Assembly: GCA_016744455.1 (NCBI GenBank)
Contig: JADGEI010000022.1
Coordinates: 1 to 60,095 of the forward strand
Source: Alcanivoracaceae bacterium
GTDB lineage: Bacteria > Pseudomonadota > Gammaproteobacteria > Xanthomonadales > Marinicellaceae
Reading direction: 5' to 3'
Length of the DNA stretch: 60,095 nt
Shown here: piece by piece, positions 31,532-40,692 of the stretch
How the letters are laid out: each line of letters begins with the position of its first letter
How positions within the stretch are numbered: the first letter of the stretch is position 1
Notes under the pieces: model-generated
Database searches by the model: none
Told to the model about the DNA's origin: nothing
Seen by the model: the letters and a program-made list of their open reading frames with translations, nothing else
Program-made: the position numbers and the translations under genes

Positions 31532-32038
31532 ATGAATTATCAATTAACAGTAAAATCACTCAGGTTGTATAGCTTCCTGCCATTCTTTGCAACCGTCTTA
31601 ATGATTGCATATGCCTATTACACGCAATATGTTGATTATTTAGATCCTTGCCCATTATGCTTAATCCAACGATTTATTATTATTGCAATTGGTTTTTTAT
31701 ACTTTCTTACTTTTATTTATCCACCTAGAAAAATCTTTAGAACTGTTATTACTGTATTAATTACACTAATTTCTTTTTTCGGCGTTTTAGTATCTGCAAG
31801 ACATGTATGGTTACAAAATTTACCGGCAGATGAAGTGCCTGCTTGTGGCCCTGGTTTATCATTTATGTTTGAAAACTTCCCAATTGGATCTGTTATCAAA
31901 GATTTGTTTACAGGCTCTGGTGAATGTGCTGAAATAACATGGCGATTTTTAGGACTAACAATGCCAATGTGGACATTAATTTGTTTCATTGGATTTATAA
32001 TTTATACAATACTATGGTCAAGGTTGAGACAAGAATGA
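31532..32038 (+). CDS. dsbB: Disulfide bond formation protein DsbB
   Basis: DsbB is an inner-membrane protein that reoxidises periplasmic DsbA and passes electrons to quinones. The 168-residue protein has four predicted helices. The first redox pair is C40/C43 in DPCPLC and the second is C105/C132 in the second periplasmic loop, with CGPGLSFMFEN following C105. TGAGGAA lies before the ATG. Its last four bases overlap the DAHP synthase start (ATGA). No dsbA is in the window. Confidence 0.95.
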   Translation: MNYQLTVKSLRLYSFLPFFATVLMIAYAYYTQYVDYLDPCPLCLIQRFIIIAIGFLYFLTFIYPPRKIFRTVITVLITLISFFGVLVSARHVWLQNLPADEVPACGPGLSFMFENFPIGSVIKDLFTGSGECAEITWRFLGLTMPMWTLICFIGFIIYTILWSRLRQE

Positions 32039-33378
32039 CAATTACAAATAAATGGTCTTTAGAAAGTTGGAAAGATAAAGAAATTAGACAGCAGGCAACT
32101 TATCCTGATGGCAATGCATTAAATAAAGCTGTTAATAAACTAACAAATATGCCACCTTTGGTAACTTCATGGGAAATCTATAAATTAAAAAAGAAGTTAG
32201 CTGAAGTGCAAATGGGCAAACGTTTTTTGATACAAGGTGGTGATTGTGCAGAAAGTTTTTCTGATTGCAGTTCGCCAATCATATCAAATCGATTAAAAGT
32301 TTTGTTACAGATGAGTCTTGTGTTGATACATGGATTAAAGATGCCGATAGTACGGCTAGGTAGGTTTGCAGGACAATATGCGAAACCTCGCTCATCAGAT
32401 ATTGAAACAAAAGATGGTGTTTCATTAGCATCTTATCGTGGTGATTTGGTCAATCAAATAGCTTTTGATGAAAAATCAAGGGTTCCGAATCCTGCTAGAA
32501 TGCTTGTTGGACATTCATCCTCTGCAATGACATTAAATTTTGTAAGAGCATTAATAGATGGCGGATTTGCAGATATTAGGCATCCAGAATATTGGAATTT
32601 AGCATGGATTGAACATTCAGGTCAATCAACTGAATACCAGGATATGATGAAAAAAATAAGTGAGTCAATAGAATTTGCCGAAATTCTTGCCGGACGAAGA
32701 CTTGGCAACTTATCACGTGTGGATTTTTATTCATCACATGAAGCTTTACACTTACATTATGAGCAAGCTTTAACGAGAGAAGTTCCAAGACAAGAGGGTT
32801 GGTTTAATTTAGGTACTCATTTTCCTTGGATTGGACTAAGAACCAATCAATTAGATGGTGCTCACGTTGAATTATTGCGTGGGATTAATAACCCTATAGG
32901 AATTAAAGTTGGAAAAGAAACCTCTAAAGAACATTTGATCGGTTTATGTCAAACGCTAAACCCCAGTAATGAAGCCGGGAAAATCACATTAATACATCGG
33001 TTTGGAGCTAATAATATCGAAGAAAATTTACCACGTATGATTAAATCGTTGCAAGAAGAAGGTATTGGTGCTGTCTGGTGTTGTGATCCGATGCACGGTA
33101 ATACGGAGAGCACCTCTAATGGTTATAAAACTCGAAGGTTTGAAAATATTAAAAAAGAAGTTGAACTTGCAATGGAGATTCATAAATCTGAAAATTCTAA
33201 CTTAGGTGGTGTACACCTAGAATTAACAGGCGAAAATGTTACTGAATGTTTAGGCGGCGCAAGAGAGTTGAATGAAAAGGATTTAGAACGTGCATATTTA
33301 ACACAGGTTGACCCACGTTTAAATTATGAACAATCATTAGAAATGGCAATGGCTATTGTTAGTAAGTATAATAGTTAA
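32035..33378 (+). CDS. Class II 3-deoxy-7-phosphoheptulonate (DAHP) synthase
   Basis: This enzyme condenses phosphoenolpyruvate with erythrose 4-phosphate, the first step of the shikimate pathway. The ATG overlapping the dsbB stop gives 447 residues, the usual class II (plant/mycobacterial type) length. Class II landmarks are QGGDCAESF with metal-ligand Cys71, RLGRFAGQYAKPRSSD, GDLVN, and the metal-binding region CDPMHGNT. E. coli AroFGH are class I and unrelated in sequence. The overlap with dsbB implies translational coupling although the functions are not obviously related. Confidence 0.95.
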   Translation: MTITNKWSLESWKDKEIRQQATYPDGNALNKAVNKLTNMPPLVTSWEIYKLKKKLAEVQMGKRFLIQGGDCAESFSDCSSPIISNRLKVLLQMSLVLIHGLKMPIVRLGRFAGQYAKPRSSDIETKDGVSLASYRGDLVNQIAFDEKSRVPNPARMLVGHSSSAMTLNFVRALIDGGFADIRHPEYWNLAWIEHSGQSTEYQDMMKKISESIEFAEILAGRRLGNLSRVDFYSSHEALHLHYEQALTREVPRQEGWFNLGTHFPWIGLRTNQLDGAHVELLRGINNPIGIKVGKETSKEHLIGLCQTLNPSNEAGKITLIHRFGANNIEENLPRMIKSLQEEGIGAVWCCDPMHGNTESTSNGYKTRRFENIKKEVELAMEIHKSENSNLGGVHLELTGENVTECLGGARELNEKDLERAYLTQVDPRLNYEQSLEMAMAIVSKYNS

Positions 33379-33408
33379 AAAGACATATAAAAGGGGAGTG
33401 ACTAATAA

Positions 33409-34656
33409 ATGAGCAATGTATCAAATCATTCAGAGATAGGTAAATTAAATTCCGTTATTATTCATCAACCTGGGAACGAGATGGAAAATATGACTCCTGC
33501 AACGGCACAGGAAGTTTTATATGATGATATCTTAAATTTGGACTTAGCACTAGAAGAGCACAGGCAATTAACTGGGGTTCTAAGACGTGTGGCTAAAGTA
33601 TATGAATTTAGTGATTTACTTTGTGACATTTTAAAAGACGATAAAATTAAATTGCAATTATTAAAAGATGTTTGTAATTTGTACAATCATCCAGAACTAA
33701 TTGATGATCTAATGCAATTGAAAGCCTGTGATCTTGCAAATCAGTTTTTCGCAGGAACCTTGTTAGAAAAAAACACATTAGAACGTTTTATTAGTGATTC
33801 TCGCCACGCTATTCCTCCTTTACCGAATGCTTTTTTCACACGTGATGCTGTTATGTGTGTTTATGAAAATATTATTATAGGCTCTATGGCTTATAAAGTA
33901 AGGTTAACTGAGGCCCTGCTTTTACGGTATATATTTAGGCATCATCCTGCACTTGGAGTCAATAATTTTTATCATGATGGGACAAGAAAGCAGTCTGATG
34001 AAATTACTGTTGAGGGCGGTGATATTTTAGTTATTAAGGAAGACTTACTTATCCTAGGTTTTAGCGAAAGAACCAGTGCTAAAGCTATTGATAAACTAGC
34101 TAAAGAAATGTCCAGAGACAAAGAAAATTTAGATATATTAGTGGTAAACCTTCCTAAAATAAGAGCAACAATTCATCTAGATATGATTTTCACTATGTTG
34201 GATGTTGATAAATTCATGGTTTTTCCGCCATTAATTACAGGCCCGGATAAATGTAAAAGCTTTCACATGCAATGTAGTAATGGAACAATAAAGTCTATTA
34301 AGGAATATTCAGGTTTGCCAAAAGCAATGCGATCATTAGGGTTGGATGCGACCTTTATTAATTGCGGAGGTGATAAACCATTTGCACAAGAGCGAGAGCA
34401 ATGGACCAGTGGTGCTAATTTTTTCACTTTTGCACCAGGTCATATTATTGGTTATAAGCACAATAAAGAAACTTTTGCAGCACTTGATAAGGCAGGATTC
34501 GAAATAATTTCAGCTAATGACATCATAACAGATAAAAAATCATTGGATTTAAACAGACTTCAAGCTGTGTCAATGGATGGTGCTGAGCTTTCACGAGGAG
34601 GGGGAGGGTGCCGTTGTATGACCATGCCAATTAATAGAGATAAGGTGAACTGGTAG
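33409..34656 (+). CDS. Arginine deiminase family protein
   Basis: Arginine deiminase hydrolyses L-arginine to citrulline and ammonia. The 415-residue protein shows the whole guanidino-modifying active site. Asp146 is in LPNAFFTRD and Glu202 is in EGGD. His256 is in ATIHLDMIF, and the nucleophile Cys403 is in GGGCRCMTMP. FAQEREQW (about 325-332) is also conserved. The family segment reads FTRDAV where many members have FTRDPF or FTRDTT. No arcB, arcC or arginine antiporter is near, so an energy-yielding ADI operon is not supported here. It lies 30 nt after the DAHP synthase gene with GGGGAG upstream. Confidence 0.9.
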   Translation: MSNVSNHSEIGKLNSVIIHQPGNEMENMTPATAQEVLYDDILNLDLALEEHRQLTGVLRRVAKVYEFSDLLCDILKDDKIKLQLLKDVCNLYNHPELIDDLMQLKACDLANQFFAGTLLEKNTLERFISDSRHAIPPLPNAFFTRDAVMCVYENIIIGSMAYKVRLTEALLLRYIFRHHPALGVNNFYHDGTRKQSDEITVEGGDILVIKEDLLILGFSERTSAKAIDKLAKEMSRDKENLDILVVNLPKIRATIHLDMIFTMLDVDKFMVFPPLITGPDKCKSFHMQCSNGTIKSIKEYSGLPKAMRSLGLDATFINCGGDKPFAQEREQWTSGANFFTFAPGHIIGYKHNKETFAALDKAGFEIISANDIITDKKSLDLNRLQAVSMDGAELSRGGGGCRCMTMPINRDKVNW

Positions 34657-34701
34657 ACAATATTACTTAGTAATTTATGTTACATTGCTGAGCTTATACG
34701 C

Positions 34702-35631
34702 ATGCAAATAATTAAAATGAAATTAACAGAATTAGAAAAACAAAAAACTAAGGGGTTAAATATCTTTATAGTTGTAATTATTAGTTCTATTATTTATTTA
34801 TTAATTAATATATTCTTTTATACAGTAAAAGAAAATATTGTGTATTTTGAATTATTGGCAAACACAATTTTATTGTTTACTACGTTCTATTTGATTTATG
34901 TTACTCAACGAAATAGCACTAACAAAAGTGGATTTTATTATTATACTTCTATAGGCTTTTCATTTTTGTTCTTTGGATTATTTATACTAACTCTGGATAA
35001 TGTTTATTCGTATTCAGAAGATGTTGTGAAAGTATCAATAAAACTTTTATTTGTTTTTGGTTATAGTTTACTTGCTATAGGTGTAACCAAATGGATTAAA
35101 TACAATGAAACACGGCAAGATGAATTAGTTATACAGGCTAATACCGATGAGCTAACAGGCTTGCTTAATCGTCGCTCGTTTACAAAGTATATGGAATTCG
35201 AATACAGTAAAGCCAAGGCCCAATCCGAACCATTCTCTCTTATTATATTAGATATTGATTTTTTTAAAACTGTTAACGATAGTCATGGTCATTTAGTCGG
35301 TGATAAAGTTTTGATTAATCTTGCAAATGTAATGAAATCATCCTTTAGAAATGCGGATAGAGTTAGTCGCTGGGGTGGTGAAGAATTTGCAATTTTATTA
35401 CCTAAAACAAGTTTAAAAAATGCTGAAGTCGTAGCAGAAAAAATTAGGTGTAAGATCGAAGGATCTCCCTATTCACATGTGAGTCTGTCTATAAAATATA
35501 CCATTAGTTTAGGAGTGACAGAATGGTTAGTATCGGATGTTAATATTGATGATGTGATTAACCGTGCAGATGATGCTTTATACCAAGCCAAAGAAGATGG
35601 TCGTAATTGTGTCAGTTCTATTAGAGCCTAA
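34702..35631 (+). CDS. Membrane-bound diguanylate cyclase (GGDEF)
   Basis: This enzyme makes cyclic di-GMP from two GTP. The 309-residue protein has several membrane helices in the first 130 residues and no recognisable sensor domain. A GGDEF domain follows, with active site GGEEF at 225-229. An intact inhibitory site (RNAD at 216-219, five residues before GGEEF) predicts product feedback inhibition. The start is uncertain: a second ATG lies five codons on and neither has a clear ribosome site. It is convergent with pdxB across 34 bp. Confidence 0.92.
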   Translation: MQIIKMKLTELEKQKTKGLNIFIVVIISSIIYLLINIFFYTVKENIVYFELLANTILLFTTFYLIYVTQRNSTNKSGFYYYTSIGFSFLFFGLFILTLDNVYSYSEDVVKVSIKLLFVFGYSLLAIGVTKWIKYNETRQDELVIQANTDELTGLLNRRSFTKYMEFEYSKAKAQSEPFSLIILDIDFFKTVNDSHGHLVGDKVLINLANVMKSSFRNADRVSRWGGEEFAILLPKTSLKNAEVVAEKIRCKIEGSPYSHVSLSIKYTISLGVTEWLVSDVNIDDVINRADDALYQAKEDGRNCVSSIRA

Positions 35632-35665
35632 AAATTAATTGATGATATTCTTAAATCAGACAACA

Positions 35666-36715
35666 TTAAACTGACCGCCATTCTCTTCTGATGGGGTAGT
35701 TTTTTCTTAAATTGTCAAAATAGTTAGCAGATTTAGTGACTTGATTAGACAATGTTTTTTTAAGTAACGAATCATCAAGTGAAATATTATAAGCCTTAAG
35801 AAGTTGCTCTCGTAAATTTTTGTTATTAGAAAAACTGATAGTTTTTTCTTGGTTGCATTTATTAACAATGTCTGGTGGCGTCCACTTACTAGGAATGTTT
35901 AATAATTGGCAGCACGAATCGTGGATCATTTTTGTTCCTTTAACCTTTGCATCATAACTATAACCTGCTATATGTGGGGTTCCAATTAATGTTTGTGCTA
36001 AAGTTAGATGGTTTATACTTGGCTCATTCTGCCAAACATCTAAAACAATCTTGATGTCTTTTCGAGCAATTAATGCAGGTTCATTTACTACTTCTCCTCG
36101 TGAGCTATTAATAAATAAACAATCACTTGGCAATTGATTGATGTTGTCTTTATTAAATAAATTAATCGTTGGATGTGTTCCTGATGTTGTGTATGGAACA
36201 TGCACTGTTACAATATTGCAATCTAAACTAGACTCTAAACTAGACAAGTCGTTAGTGCCTATCTCGGCGAGAGGAGGATCGTTAATAACACATTCAATAT
36301 TCAATAAATGAGCTAGTTTTTTAACGGCTTTCCCTACCTTTCCGTAGCCAATAATACCTAAGGATTGTTCGCATAGGGGTTTGTTGTATTTTAAACTCCA
36401 GTAACAAATTGCAGAGATCACATATTGAGCAACAGAGTTTGCATTACACCCAACAGCATCAGTAAACATTATATCCTTCGATCGTAAATATTCTAAGTCA
36501 ATATGGTTAATGCCACTTGTCGCTGTAGCCACAAGTTTAATGGGAGTGCCCTGTAACAGTTGTTTGTCAACCCGAGTTATTGATCGTACCAATAGTATTT
36601 GCGCATTTAAAAGATCTTTATTAAGAATAGTACGTCCAGGCATGGTTTTGACTTGTCCTAAATGAGAAAAAGCATTTTTTACAAAAGGAATATTTTCATC
36701 AGCAATTATTTTCAT
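35666..36715 (-). CDS. pdxB: Erythronate-4-phosphate dehydrogenase
   Basis: PdxB oxidises 4-phosphoerythronate in the DXP-dependent pathway to pyridoxal phosphate. The 349-residue protein begins MKIIADENIPFVKNAF, a PdxB hallmark. It has a D-2-hydroxyacid dehydrogenase core with the nucleotide-binding GIIGYGKVGKAV (about 120-131), the catalytic Arg in INSSRGEVV, and the His in GTPHIAGYS. The PdxB-type C-terminal domain is present but short. It diverges from gap across 77 bp; no ribosome site is obvious. Confidence 0.95.
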   Translation of the reverse strand: MKIIADENIPFVKNAFSHLGQVKTMPGRTILNKDLLNAQILLVRSITRVDKQLLQGTPIKLVATATSGINHIDLEYLRSKDIMFTDAVGCNANSVAQYVISAICYWSLKYNKPLCEQSLGIIGYGKVGKAVKKLAHLLNIECVINDPPLAEIGTNDLSSLESSLDCNIVTVHVPYTTSGTHPTINLFNKDNINQLPSDCLFINSSRGEVVNEPALIARKDIKIVLDVWQNEPSINHLTLAQTLIGTPHIAGYSYDAKVKGTKMIHDSCCQLLNIPSKWTPPDIVNKCNQEKTISFSNNKNLREQLLKAYNISLDDSLLKKTLSNQVTKSANYFDNLRKNYPIRREWRSV

Positions 36716-36792
36716 GTTTTTAATTCAGTCGTGGATATACAAGTTTTGTATTCTTTAGTAAAATAACACTATTAAACCACTTGGAGAAGAAA

Positions 36793-37794
36793 ATGACAAT
36801 TAGAGTTGCGATAAATGGATATGGAAGGGTCGGACGATGTATTTTAAAAGCTTTATATGAATACAATTATGATGATATAAAAATAGTTGCAATAAATGAC
36901 TTAGCAGATATTGCAACGTGTGAACATCTAACTAAGTATGATACGGCACATGGAAAATTTGCAGTGGAGGTTTCGACACGTAACAACAACTTAGTCGTTA
37001 ATGGTGATGAAATAGCATTGTACTCTGAAACTAATCCTGAAAACCTACCATGGAAAGAATTGGAAGTAGATTTGGTAATGGAGTGTACAGGAAGGTTTCG
37101 TACACGAGAATTAGCAGAAATGCACCTTGTTGCTGGGGCAAAAAAAGTACTCCTATCAGCTCCTGGAAATGGAGTTGATGCCACAGTGGTATACGGCATT
37201 AATGATAATGTGATTAAGAGTAGCGATACCATAATATCAAATGCCTCTTGCACAACAAACTGTTTAGCTCCTTTGATTAAACCTTTAAATGATGAATTGG
37301 GAGTAGAACATGGTTTGATTACTTCAATTCATGCCTATACAAATGATCAAGTGCTTTCAGATACTGCTCATAAGGATTTGCATCGGGCACGGGCAGCTAC
37401 AATGAGCCAAATACCTACCAGTACTGGCGCGGCCAAAGCTGTTGGTTTAGTATTACCTGAATTAAATGGAAAACTAGATGGTTATGCTATGCGTATTCCT
37501 ACCATAAATGTTTCAGTTGTTGATTTAGTGTTTAAATCCAAAAAAGAAACAACAGTGGAAGAGGTAAATGCAATCATGCATAAAGCCTCTATGGGTATGA
37601 AGGGGGTGCTGGGATACAATCAAGAGCCATTGGTTTCTATTGATTTTAACCATAATCCTAATTCTTCAACTTTTGATGCTGGGCATACGACAATAATGGA
37701 TGGAACCTTAGTTAAAGTGTTATCGTGGTATGATAATGAATGGGGTTTTGCTAATCGAATGATCGATACTGCAAAAGTATTTATGTCTGTATAA
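36793..37794 (+). CDS. gap: Glyceraldehyde-3-phosphate dehydrogenase (possible erythrose-4-phosphate activity)
   Basis: This enzyme interconverts glyceraldehyde 3-phosphate and 1,3-bisphosphoglycerate using NAD. The ATG giving [16 protein letters not shown] is chosen because GGAGAAG lies just before it; an upstream TTG is rejected. The product is 333 residues. Cys153 in SNASCTTNC and His180 in the IHAYTNDQ segment form the catalytic pair, and INDLAD fits NAD binding. The YTNDQ segment and [14 protein letters not shown] favour GAPDH over Epd. Its neighbour pdxB acts right after Epd in vitamin B6 synthesis, so a secondary erythrose-4-phosphate role is possible. A candidate -10 TAAAAT lies at 36759-36764. 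Confidence 0.88.
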   Translation: MTIRVAINGYGRVGRCILKALYEYNYDDIKIVAINDLADIATCEHLTKYDTAHGKFAVEVSTRNNNLVVNGDEIALYSETNPENLPWKELEVDLVMECTGRFRTRELAEMHLVAGAKKVLLSAPGNGVDATVVYGINDNVIKSSDTIISNASCTTNCLAPLIKPLNDELGVEHGLITSIHAYTNDQVLSDTAHKDLHRARAATMSQIPTSTGAAKAVGLVLPELNGKLDGYAMRIPTINVSVVDLVFKSKKETTVEEVNAIMHKASMGMKGVLGYNQEPLVSIDFNHNPNSSTFDAGHTTIMDGTLVKVLSWYDNEWGFANRMIDTAKVFMSV

Positions 37795-37798
37795 AAAT

Positions 37799-39652
37799 AT
37801 GGCATTACTATCACTAATCAATGTGTCGTTAGATTTTGGTTCTGATCCAATATTAGATGAGATTAATTTCACTATCAGTAAAGGCCAAAAACTTTCACTA
37901 ATCGGTCGAAATGGAGAGGGTAAATCTTCGTTAATGAAATTATTGTCTGGGCACATCCCTTTAGAGCATGGGGAAATACGCCGCCATGGATCAAGTAAGG
38001 TTGCTATGATGGAACAAAATGTACCAATAGATGATAATAACTATGATGTTTATACGCTTGTAGCCCACGCAATAGGTGAGGCTGGAGAGGACATTATCGA
38101 CTATCATTATGCACTCAATAATGAATTAGATACCTTAGATGCAATAGGAGAAAAAATAACAGCTAATGATTCTTGGGATTTACTTAATACCATTGAAACA
38201 GTTATATCTCAATTAGGTTTAGATGCAGATGTAAAATTTAATAGCTTATCTGGTGGGGTAAAACGGCGGGTTGTGTTGGCTCGTGCCTTGGTACAAAAAC
38301 CTGATTTGTTGTTATTAGATGAGCCTACTAATCATTTAGATATAGAGACCATACTTTGGCTTGAAAAATTTGTAAAAAGCCTAAATATCGCTGTAGTCTT
38401 CATTACTCATGATAGGTCATTTTTAAAAAATATTGCTAAAGGAATACTGGAATTAGATAGAGGTAAAATTCACTACTACGATTGTGATTATACGACTTAC
38501 TTACAGCGAAGAGATGAACGTCTGAATGCAGAAGATAAAGAAAATGCGCGTTTTGACAAGCGATTAGCAAAGGAAGAAATTTGGATACGTCAAGGTATTA
38601 AAGCTAGAAGAACAAGAAACGAGGGGCGTGTTAGGGCATTGAAAAAAATGCGTAATGAACGCAGTCAAAGGCGTATTCAAAGTGGTTCTGCTCAAGCTCA
38701 AATCAATATTGCCGAAAAATCTGGAAAGAAAGTCATAACAGCGCATAATATTAGTTACGGTTATGGTAATAAAATATTATTTAATAATTTTTCATCTAAG
38801 ATTCGACGTGGAGATAAAATTGGCATCATTGGAAAAAATGGTGTAGGGAAAACGACTCTTGTTAATATACTACTTGGGGAGCTTGAACCTCAAACAGGCA
38901 GTGTTAAGCACGGTACCGGGTTAGAAGTTGCCTATTTTGATCAACTCAAAGCAAATCTTGATCTCAACGATACCGTAGCCAACAACCTTAATCAAGGAAC
39001 AGATGAAATTGTCATTAATGGGAAGCCCACCCATGTCATTTCCTATTTGCAGAAATTTCTATTTGAACCTAAAAAGATATTAGCACCAGCAAAAGTGCTT
39101 TCAGGTGGTGAAAGATCGCGTTTATTACTCGCTCGTTTATTTGCACGGCCAGCTAATGTTTTGGTTCTTGATGAACCCACTAACGATTTAGATATTGAAA
39201 CATTGGACTTATTGCAGGAACAATTGTTCGAGTTTCCTGGAACAGTGTTATTAATTAGTCATGATCGTGATTTTATTGACCAAGTTGCAACACAAACTTA
39301 TGTGTTTGAAGAAAATGGTCATATCCAAGAGTATGTTGGCGGTTATCAGGATTATTTAATTCAACGGCCAGATATAAAAAAAACAGTGACAGAAAAGAAA
39401 CAGACACAAGAAAAACCAAAATCAAAACCTGTAGATAAAAAACTTAGTTTTAAGGAACAATATGAACTTGATAATTTACCCAAAGAAATTGATAAACTTG
39501 AGAGTCAATTAGAAAGAATTAATGAAGAGATGGCAGATGTAAATTTTTATCAGCAAGATCAGCATAAGATAAAACAAATTACTCAAAAGCAGCAAAATTT
39601 GTCAAATGAGTTGGAACAAAAATTCATGAGGTGGAGCGAATTAGAAGGCTAA
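37799..39652 (+). CDS. uup: ABC-F ATPase Uup
   Basis: Uup is a soluble twin-ATPase protein of the ABC-F family, linked in E. coli to ribosome function and suppression of transposon excision. The 617-residue protein has two nucleotide-binding domains. The first has Walker A GRNGEGKSS and signature LSGGVKRR; the second has GKNGVGKTT and LSGGERSR with LDEPTNDLD. A linker lies between them. A Lys/Gln-rich C-terminal coiled coil (about 535-617) is the DNA-binding tail typical of Uup. It begins 4 nt after gap with no ribosome site of its own. Confidence 0.93.
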   Translation: MALLSLINVSLDFGSDPILDEINFTISKGQKLSLIGRNGEGKSSLMKLLSGHIPLEHGEIRRHGSSKVAMMEQNVPIDDNNYDVYTLVAHAIGEAGEDIIDYHYALNNELDTLDAIGEKITANDSWDLLNTIETVISQLGLDADVKFNSLSGGVKRRVVLARALVQKPDLLLLDEPTNHLDIETILWLEKFVKSLNIAVVFITHDRSFLKNIAKGILELDRGKIHYYDCDYTTYLQRRDERLNAEDKENARFDKRLAKEEIWIRQGIKARRTRNEGRVRALKKMRNERSQRRIQSGSAQAQINIAEKSGKKVITAHNISYGYGNKILFNNFSSKIRRGDKIGIIGKNGVGKTTLVNILLGELEPQTGSVKHGTGLEVAYFDQLKANLDLNDTVANNLNQGTDEIVINGKPTHVISYLQKFLFEPKKILAPAKVLSGGERSRLLLARLFARPANVLVLDEPTNDLDIETLDLLQEQLFEFPGTVLLISHDRDFIDQVATQTYVFEENGHIQEYVGGYQDYLIQRPDIKKTVTEKKQTQEKPKSKPVDKKLSFKEQYELDNLPKEIDKLESQLERINEEMADVNFYQQDQHKIKQITQKQQNLSNELEQKFMRWSELEG

Positions 39653-39653
39653 A

Positions 39654-39692
39654 AAAAAGGTGAACATGAAGTTCACCTTTTTGATTTTTTTT
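39654..39692. terminator. Bidirectional terminator between uup and the CTERM gene
   Basis: AAAAAGGTGAAC (39654-39665) pairs perfectly with GTTCACCTTTTT (39671-39682) around ATGAA, followed by GATTTTTTTT. The A-rich left arm gives a T run on the other strand, so it can end both uup and the convergent gene at 39713-40504. Confidence 0.9.
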
Positions 39693-39712
39693 AGGTTTGG
39701 TATTAAGTTGTA

Positions 39713-40504
39713 TTATTTAACAAATTTTCTACCAAAGAACCCTAAAGTTAATACCATTAAGACAACACCTATCCAAGTAAATGATGGAACTGGAGCAGGA
39801 GGAGCAACGGCTTGTGAAATACAGTAAGTATGATCGGTTGGAACGATAGCTCCATTTTGGATAGCTTGATCATCATAGGATCCTACTAGGTCTTCATCTA
39901 ACCATAAAAATAAACATTGGTTACCGTTACCTGCATTCACACCTATTTGGCGTTCAATTGTTACCCAAGCAGCACCAGTTAAATCGGTAGCAGGAAATGA
40001 AACATTATATTTGAAGATTGTAGTAAAAGCAAAGGGTGTAGCTGTGTCAATTATTGAAGTCGGGGTTGCAACTACAGTGGCAATTGCGGCGCCGGGCGCT
40101 CCAGCAGCATCAGTGTGAAAAGTAATATTAAATGGAGTGTTTGCAGTATTATCTTCAATACATGTATCAACAAACCCACCAGCAAATTCTAAACTTAAGC
40201 CCCAAAAGCTGATTGAGTCACTCATTCCATTGGCTAAAGGTGTGATAACACCAGCACCATCTACAATACTTTCGGACGTTAACTGAGCAATCTCAGCATC
40301 TGAAGTTCTGGCAGTATTGAAATTAATAACATTAATGGGTTGTCCATAGATTGTAGCTGCTCCGTTGTCGCAATCCAATGCACCCGCTGGGCTATTTGGA
40401 TTTGCTTGACGTAAACCATTGTGCTCCAAAAATAAATTTGATTGAGCACTGGCTAAGCCAGACACCATTAAACTAGTTAGTACGATATTTTTAATTATTT
40501 TCAT
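39713..40504 (-). CDS. Secreted protein with CTERM-like sorting tail
   Basis: I do not recognise the body of this 263-residue protein. It has a signal peptide (residues 1 to about 20, ending GLASA) and an Ala/Thr/Asn-rich, beta-prone central region with few charged residues. It ends in a tripartite tail: VPSFTW, a 15-residue hydrophobic helix, then GRKFVK. That architecture matches the PEP/IPTL-CTERM type of exosortase- or rhombosortase-processed proteins, although the motif does not exactly match either consensus. A GAGAG ribosome site precedes the ATG. No sorting enzyme is in the window. Confidence 0.75.
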   Translation of the reverse strand: MKIIKNIVLTSLMVSGLASAQSNLFLEHNGLRQANPNSPAGALDCDNGAATIYGQPINVINFNTARTSDAEIAQLTSESIVDGAGVITPLANGMSDSISFWGLSLEFAGGFVDTCIEDNTANTPFNITFHTDAAGAPGAAIATVVATPTSIIDTATPFAFTTIFKYNVSFPATDLTGAAWVTIERQIGVNAGNGNQCLFLWLDEDLVGSYDDQAIQNGAIVPTDHTYCISQAVAPPAPVPSFTWIGVVLMVLTLGFFGRKFVK

Positions 40505-40521
40505 TATTACTCTCTAATGTG

Positions 40522-40527
40522 ATTATA
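40522..40527 (-). promoter_or_regulatory. Candidate -10 box for the CTERM gene
   Basis: A perfect TATAAT on the minus strand lies 17 nt upstream of the start codon region, with a weak -35 (TTAGTG) 17 nt further upstream. The 188-nt gap to the next gene also holds a short inverted repeat, ACGAT/ATCGT, near 40573-40590. Confidence 0.45.
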
Positions 40528-40692
40528 AATTCAAACAATATTTTCACTAATTTGGCTGTTAAAGTCAATTGGACGATAAGAATAATCGTGAAATATGCTG
40601 TTTTACTGTTCTTTATCAAATATATTGGGGTTTTTGATTAAATATAAGGGGTGTTTTATTACGTATTTTCTTAAGAGCTCAAATTCTCAAAA

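Noticed and set aside
34662-34674. Palindrome ATTACTTAGTAAT before the GGDEF gene as an operator
   Set aside because: It is AT-rich and short enough to be chance, and no regulator is encoded nearby.
36793-37794. Calling the GAPDH gene epd because it adjoins pdxB
   Set aside because: The YTNDQ active-site segment and [14 protein letters not shown] match GAPDH rather than E. coli Epd (which has SAMHDQ), so only a possible second activity is noted.
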